Source: Candidatus Sphingobacterium stercorigallinarum
GTDB lineage: Bacteria > Bacteroidota > Bacteroidia > Sphingobacteriales > Sphingobacteriaceae
Reading direction: 5' to 3'
Length of the DNA: 42,806 nucleotides
Assembly (NCBI GenBank): GCA_019115805.1
Contig: DXCW01000057.1
Coordinates: 1 to 42,806, forward strand
Made by a program: the position numbers and the translations under genes
Part shown: piece by piece, positions 41,372 to 42,806 of the stretch
Layout: each line of letters begins with the position of its first letter
Position numbering within the stretch: position 1 is the stretch's first letter
Notes under the pieces: generated by a model
Told to the model about the DNA's origin: nothing
The model's input: the letters and a program-made list of their open reading frames with translations, nothing else
The model's database searches: none

Positions 41372-42806
41372 ATGATTAATGTTTTAGAGCAAACGGATTT
41401 TGATCTCTTTCTCGCATCGATGAAAGAAAAGTTTGCCTATTTATTCAACACGAAATACGACTTCAACACACTCAGTTTGCAGCGTGATTTACCAGCGGCT
41501 ATGCTCAGTGAAATAATGGATTTGAAGCCGCTTTCTGTAGCCATTCCTACCTTACATGGAGGCCGAGGTTCCTTAGTGAAAGAATGTTTAGGCGTTCTTT
41601 CTGCAGCGTCTTACGAGTCGCTGTCCTTATCGCTTATTTTTGGGATTAATATTGCGTTATTTATTGAACCCCTGGCGAAATACGGAGACGTATCGGTGAA
41701 AGACACCATTTTCCGGAGATTTTTAGAGGAGAAGGCCATGGGGGGATTGATGATCACGGAGAAAGCTTATGGTAGCGATGCCTTAAATATGCAAACCGCT
41801 TATAATTTCCAAGATGAAGTGTACAGAATCAAGGGGCAAAAACACTGGCAGGGTCTTACCGGAGCTGCCGATTATTGGTTAGTTACCGCACGTAAACGGA
41901 CCGAAAAAGGCGACCTGGTTCGGGACATCGATTTTTTCGTGACCGAAGAGGCGAAAAGTGAACAAAAGATTAAAGTCAGCCAGCGTTATAATAATTTAGG
42001 GCTATATGCGATTCCTTACGGTGTAAACGAAATCGACATAGCCGTACCGGCCAATCAGAAACTTAATCCCGAAAGTACAGGCATTAAGTTAATGCTAGAT
42101 ACCTTGCATCGGAGTAGATTACAATTTCCAGGCATGGGAATGGGCTTCATTAAGCGTTTACTGGATGAAACGTTGCAACATACGCAACAGCGCCGTGTAT
42201 CCGGCCTACGCCTGAATGAAGTGGATGCGGTGAAATTTCAATTGTCTCGCTTACAAGCTGCCTATACCATATGTTCTGGCATGTGTGCCTACAGTACTAA
42301 AGTCAGTTCAATTGATTTTGATTTATCTGGACATGCCGTAGACGCAAACAGTGTGAAAGCATTGGTTACGGATTTGATGCAAGAGTCTGCACAAATTGCC
42401 CTGCAGTTGGCTGGAGCAAATGGCTATCGCCTGGATCACATTGCCGGACGAGCGGTTGTGGACAGCAGGCCCTTCCAGATCTTCGAGGGATCGAATGAAA
42501 TGTTGTATTCGCAAGTAGCAGAGTCGATCTTAAAAACCATGCGCAGAGCGAAAGAGCGGAATCTTTTAACCTATTTGAAAACGCAAAAACTCACCGAATT
42601 AGCTGCTCCGTTTTTCCCAGCACAATTGGATATCGATATCCAAGAGCCGGTTAAGCAACGCGATTTAGTCACCTTGGGGCGGATGGTTGCTCGAGTGATT
42701 AGTTTTCAGTTTGTATTATCGATCGGTGAAGCGGGTTTCAATCCCGGACTTGTCGAAATCACGCGGCAACATATGCATATGGATTTGTCCAAGTTAGCTG
42801 GACAAT
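41372..42806 (+). CDS. Acyl-CoA dehydrogenase family protein (3' end beyond the window)
   Basis: An open frame of 478 codons runs from the ATG at 41372 off the end of the window. It has the ACAD fold: MITEKAYGSDALNMQT corresponds to the FAD loop (TEPxAGSD), KGQKHWQGLTGAADYWLV to the K-x-W-I-T-N-A block, and FQIFEGSNEML holds the usual catalytic Glu in place of YEGTNE. IALQLAGANGY matches the LGGxGY helix. The protein goes on for more than 80 residues past the normal ACAD end near the EGSNE region, so it carries a C-terminal extension. No signal or membrane segment is seen. It could act in fatty-acid oxidation or in a biosynthetic cluster starting beyond this window; I cannot tell. Confidence 0.88.
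   Translation, partial: MINVLEQTDFDLFLASMKEKFAYLFNTKYDFNTLSLQRDLPAAMLSEIMDLKPLSVAIPTLHGGRGSLVKECLGVLSAASYESLSLSLIFGINIALFIEPLAKYGDVSVKDTIFRRFLEEKAMGGLMITEKAYGSDALNMQTAYNFQDEVYRIKGQKHWQGLTGAADYWLVTARKRTEKGDLVRDIDFFVTEEAKSEQKIKVSQRYNNLGLYAIPYGVNEIDIAVPANQKLNPESTGIKLMLDTLHRSRLQFPGMGMGFIKRLLDETLQHTQQRRVSGLRLNEVDAVKFQLSRLQAAYTICSGMCAYSTKVSSIDFDLSGHAVDANSVKALVTDLMQESAQIALQLAGANGYRLDHIAGRAVVDSRPFQIFEGSNEMLYSQVAESILKTMRRAKERNLLTYLKTQKLTELAAPFFPAQLDIDIQEPVKQRDLVTLGRMVARVISFQFVLSIGEAGFNPGLVEITRQHMHMDLSKLAGQ

Noticed and set aside
1..42806. CRISPR array, tRNA/rRNA genes, insertion sequences, prophage or integron parts
   Set aside because: I looked for regular repeats, cloverleaf-like segments and transposase or integrase motifs and saw none; a tRNAscan or ISfinder run would confirm.

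Overview
The window looks like chromosomal DNA from a Bacteroidota species, most likely a member of the Sphingobacteriaceae. The signs are a SusC/SusD pair, a type III glutamine synthetase, DUF3078 and DUF4180 proteins, a D15-type outer-membrane protein beside a TonB-dependent receptor, weak Shine-Dalgarno sites, and several exact matches to the Bacteroidota -7 promoter box TAnnTTTG. Base composition is fairly even by eye. I see no transposase, phage gene, CRISPR array, tRNA or rRNA. The placement is inferred from gene content only.

Layout. 1-3454 (+): the end of a SusC receptor, a SusD lipoprotein and a secreted endonuclease/exonuclease/phosphatase-fold hydrolase, closed by a hairpin terminator. 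3639-10694 (-): seven genes in one direction, read as LytS-type histidine kinase, LytTR response regulator, NEW3-domain membrane protein, ABC ATPase, ABC-2 permease, O-methyltransferase and a GHKL ATPase. 10943-12020 (+): a small HMA-like protein without metal ligands, then a WaaP/Kdo-kinase-like protein. 12442-15625: a Tat-exported Gfo/Idh/MocA oxidoreductase (+) facing a metallo-beta-lactamase-fold hydrolase and WYL regulator pair (-). 15760-20962 (-): type III glutamine synthetase and an S9 peptidase, each with its own terminator. 21055-26206: a SIMPL protein (+), then TonB receptor, D15-type porin and a PLP-dependent deaminase/desulfhydrase (all -). 26274-28181 (+): RluD and a class IV aminotransferase. 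28294-31784: YceI (-), an ABC1/UbiB kinase (+) and a DUF3078 protein (-). 32261-36305 (-): a compact four-gene tripartite exporter (ATPase, HlyD-type lipoprotein, FtsX-type permease, TolC). 36423-37435 (-): an NAD(P)-binding SDR and DUF4180. 37549-38709 (+): a GH43-like lipoprotein overlapping a convergent MATE transporter (-). 40248-42806 (+): an AraC regulator followed by an acyl-CoA dehydrogenase cut by the window end.

Most of the window is ordinary housekeeping and envelope biology. The places I would look at again are the hairpin plus 23-codon ORF at 32032-32161, which no annotated gene explains; the stand-alone GHKL ATPase at 3639-4910; the two-component system apparently tied to a NEW3-ABC exporter; the HMA-like/WaaP-like pair; a palindrome in the leader of the Gfo/Idh/MocA gene; and two promoters whose -7 box lies almost on the start codon. 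I did not find a clear-cut new multi-gene system.
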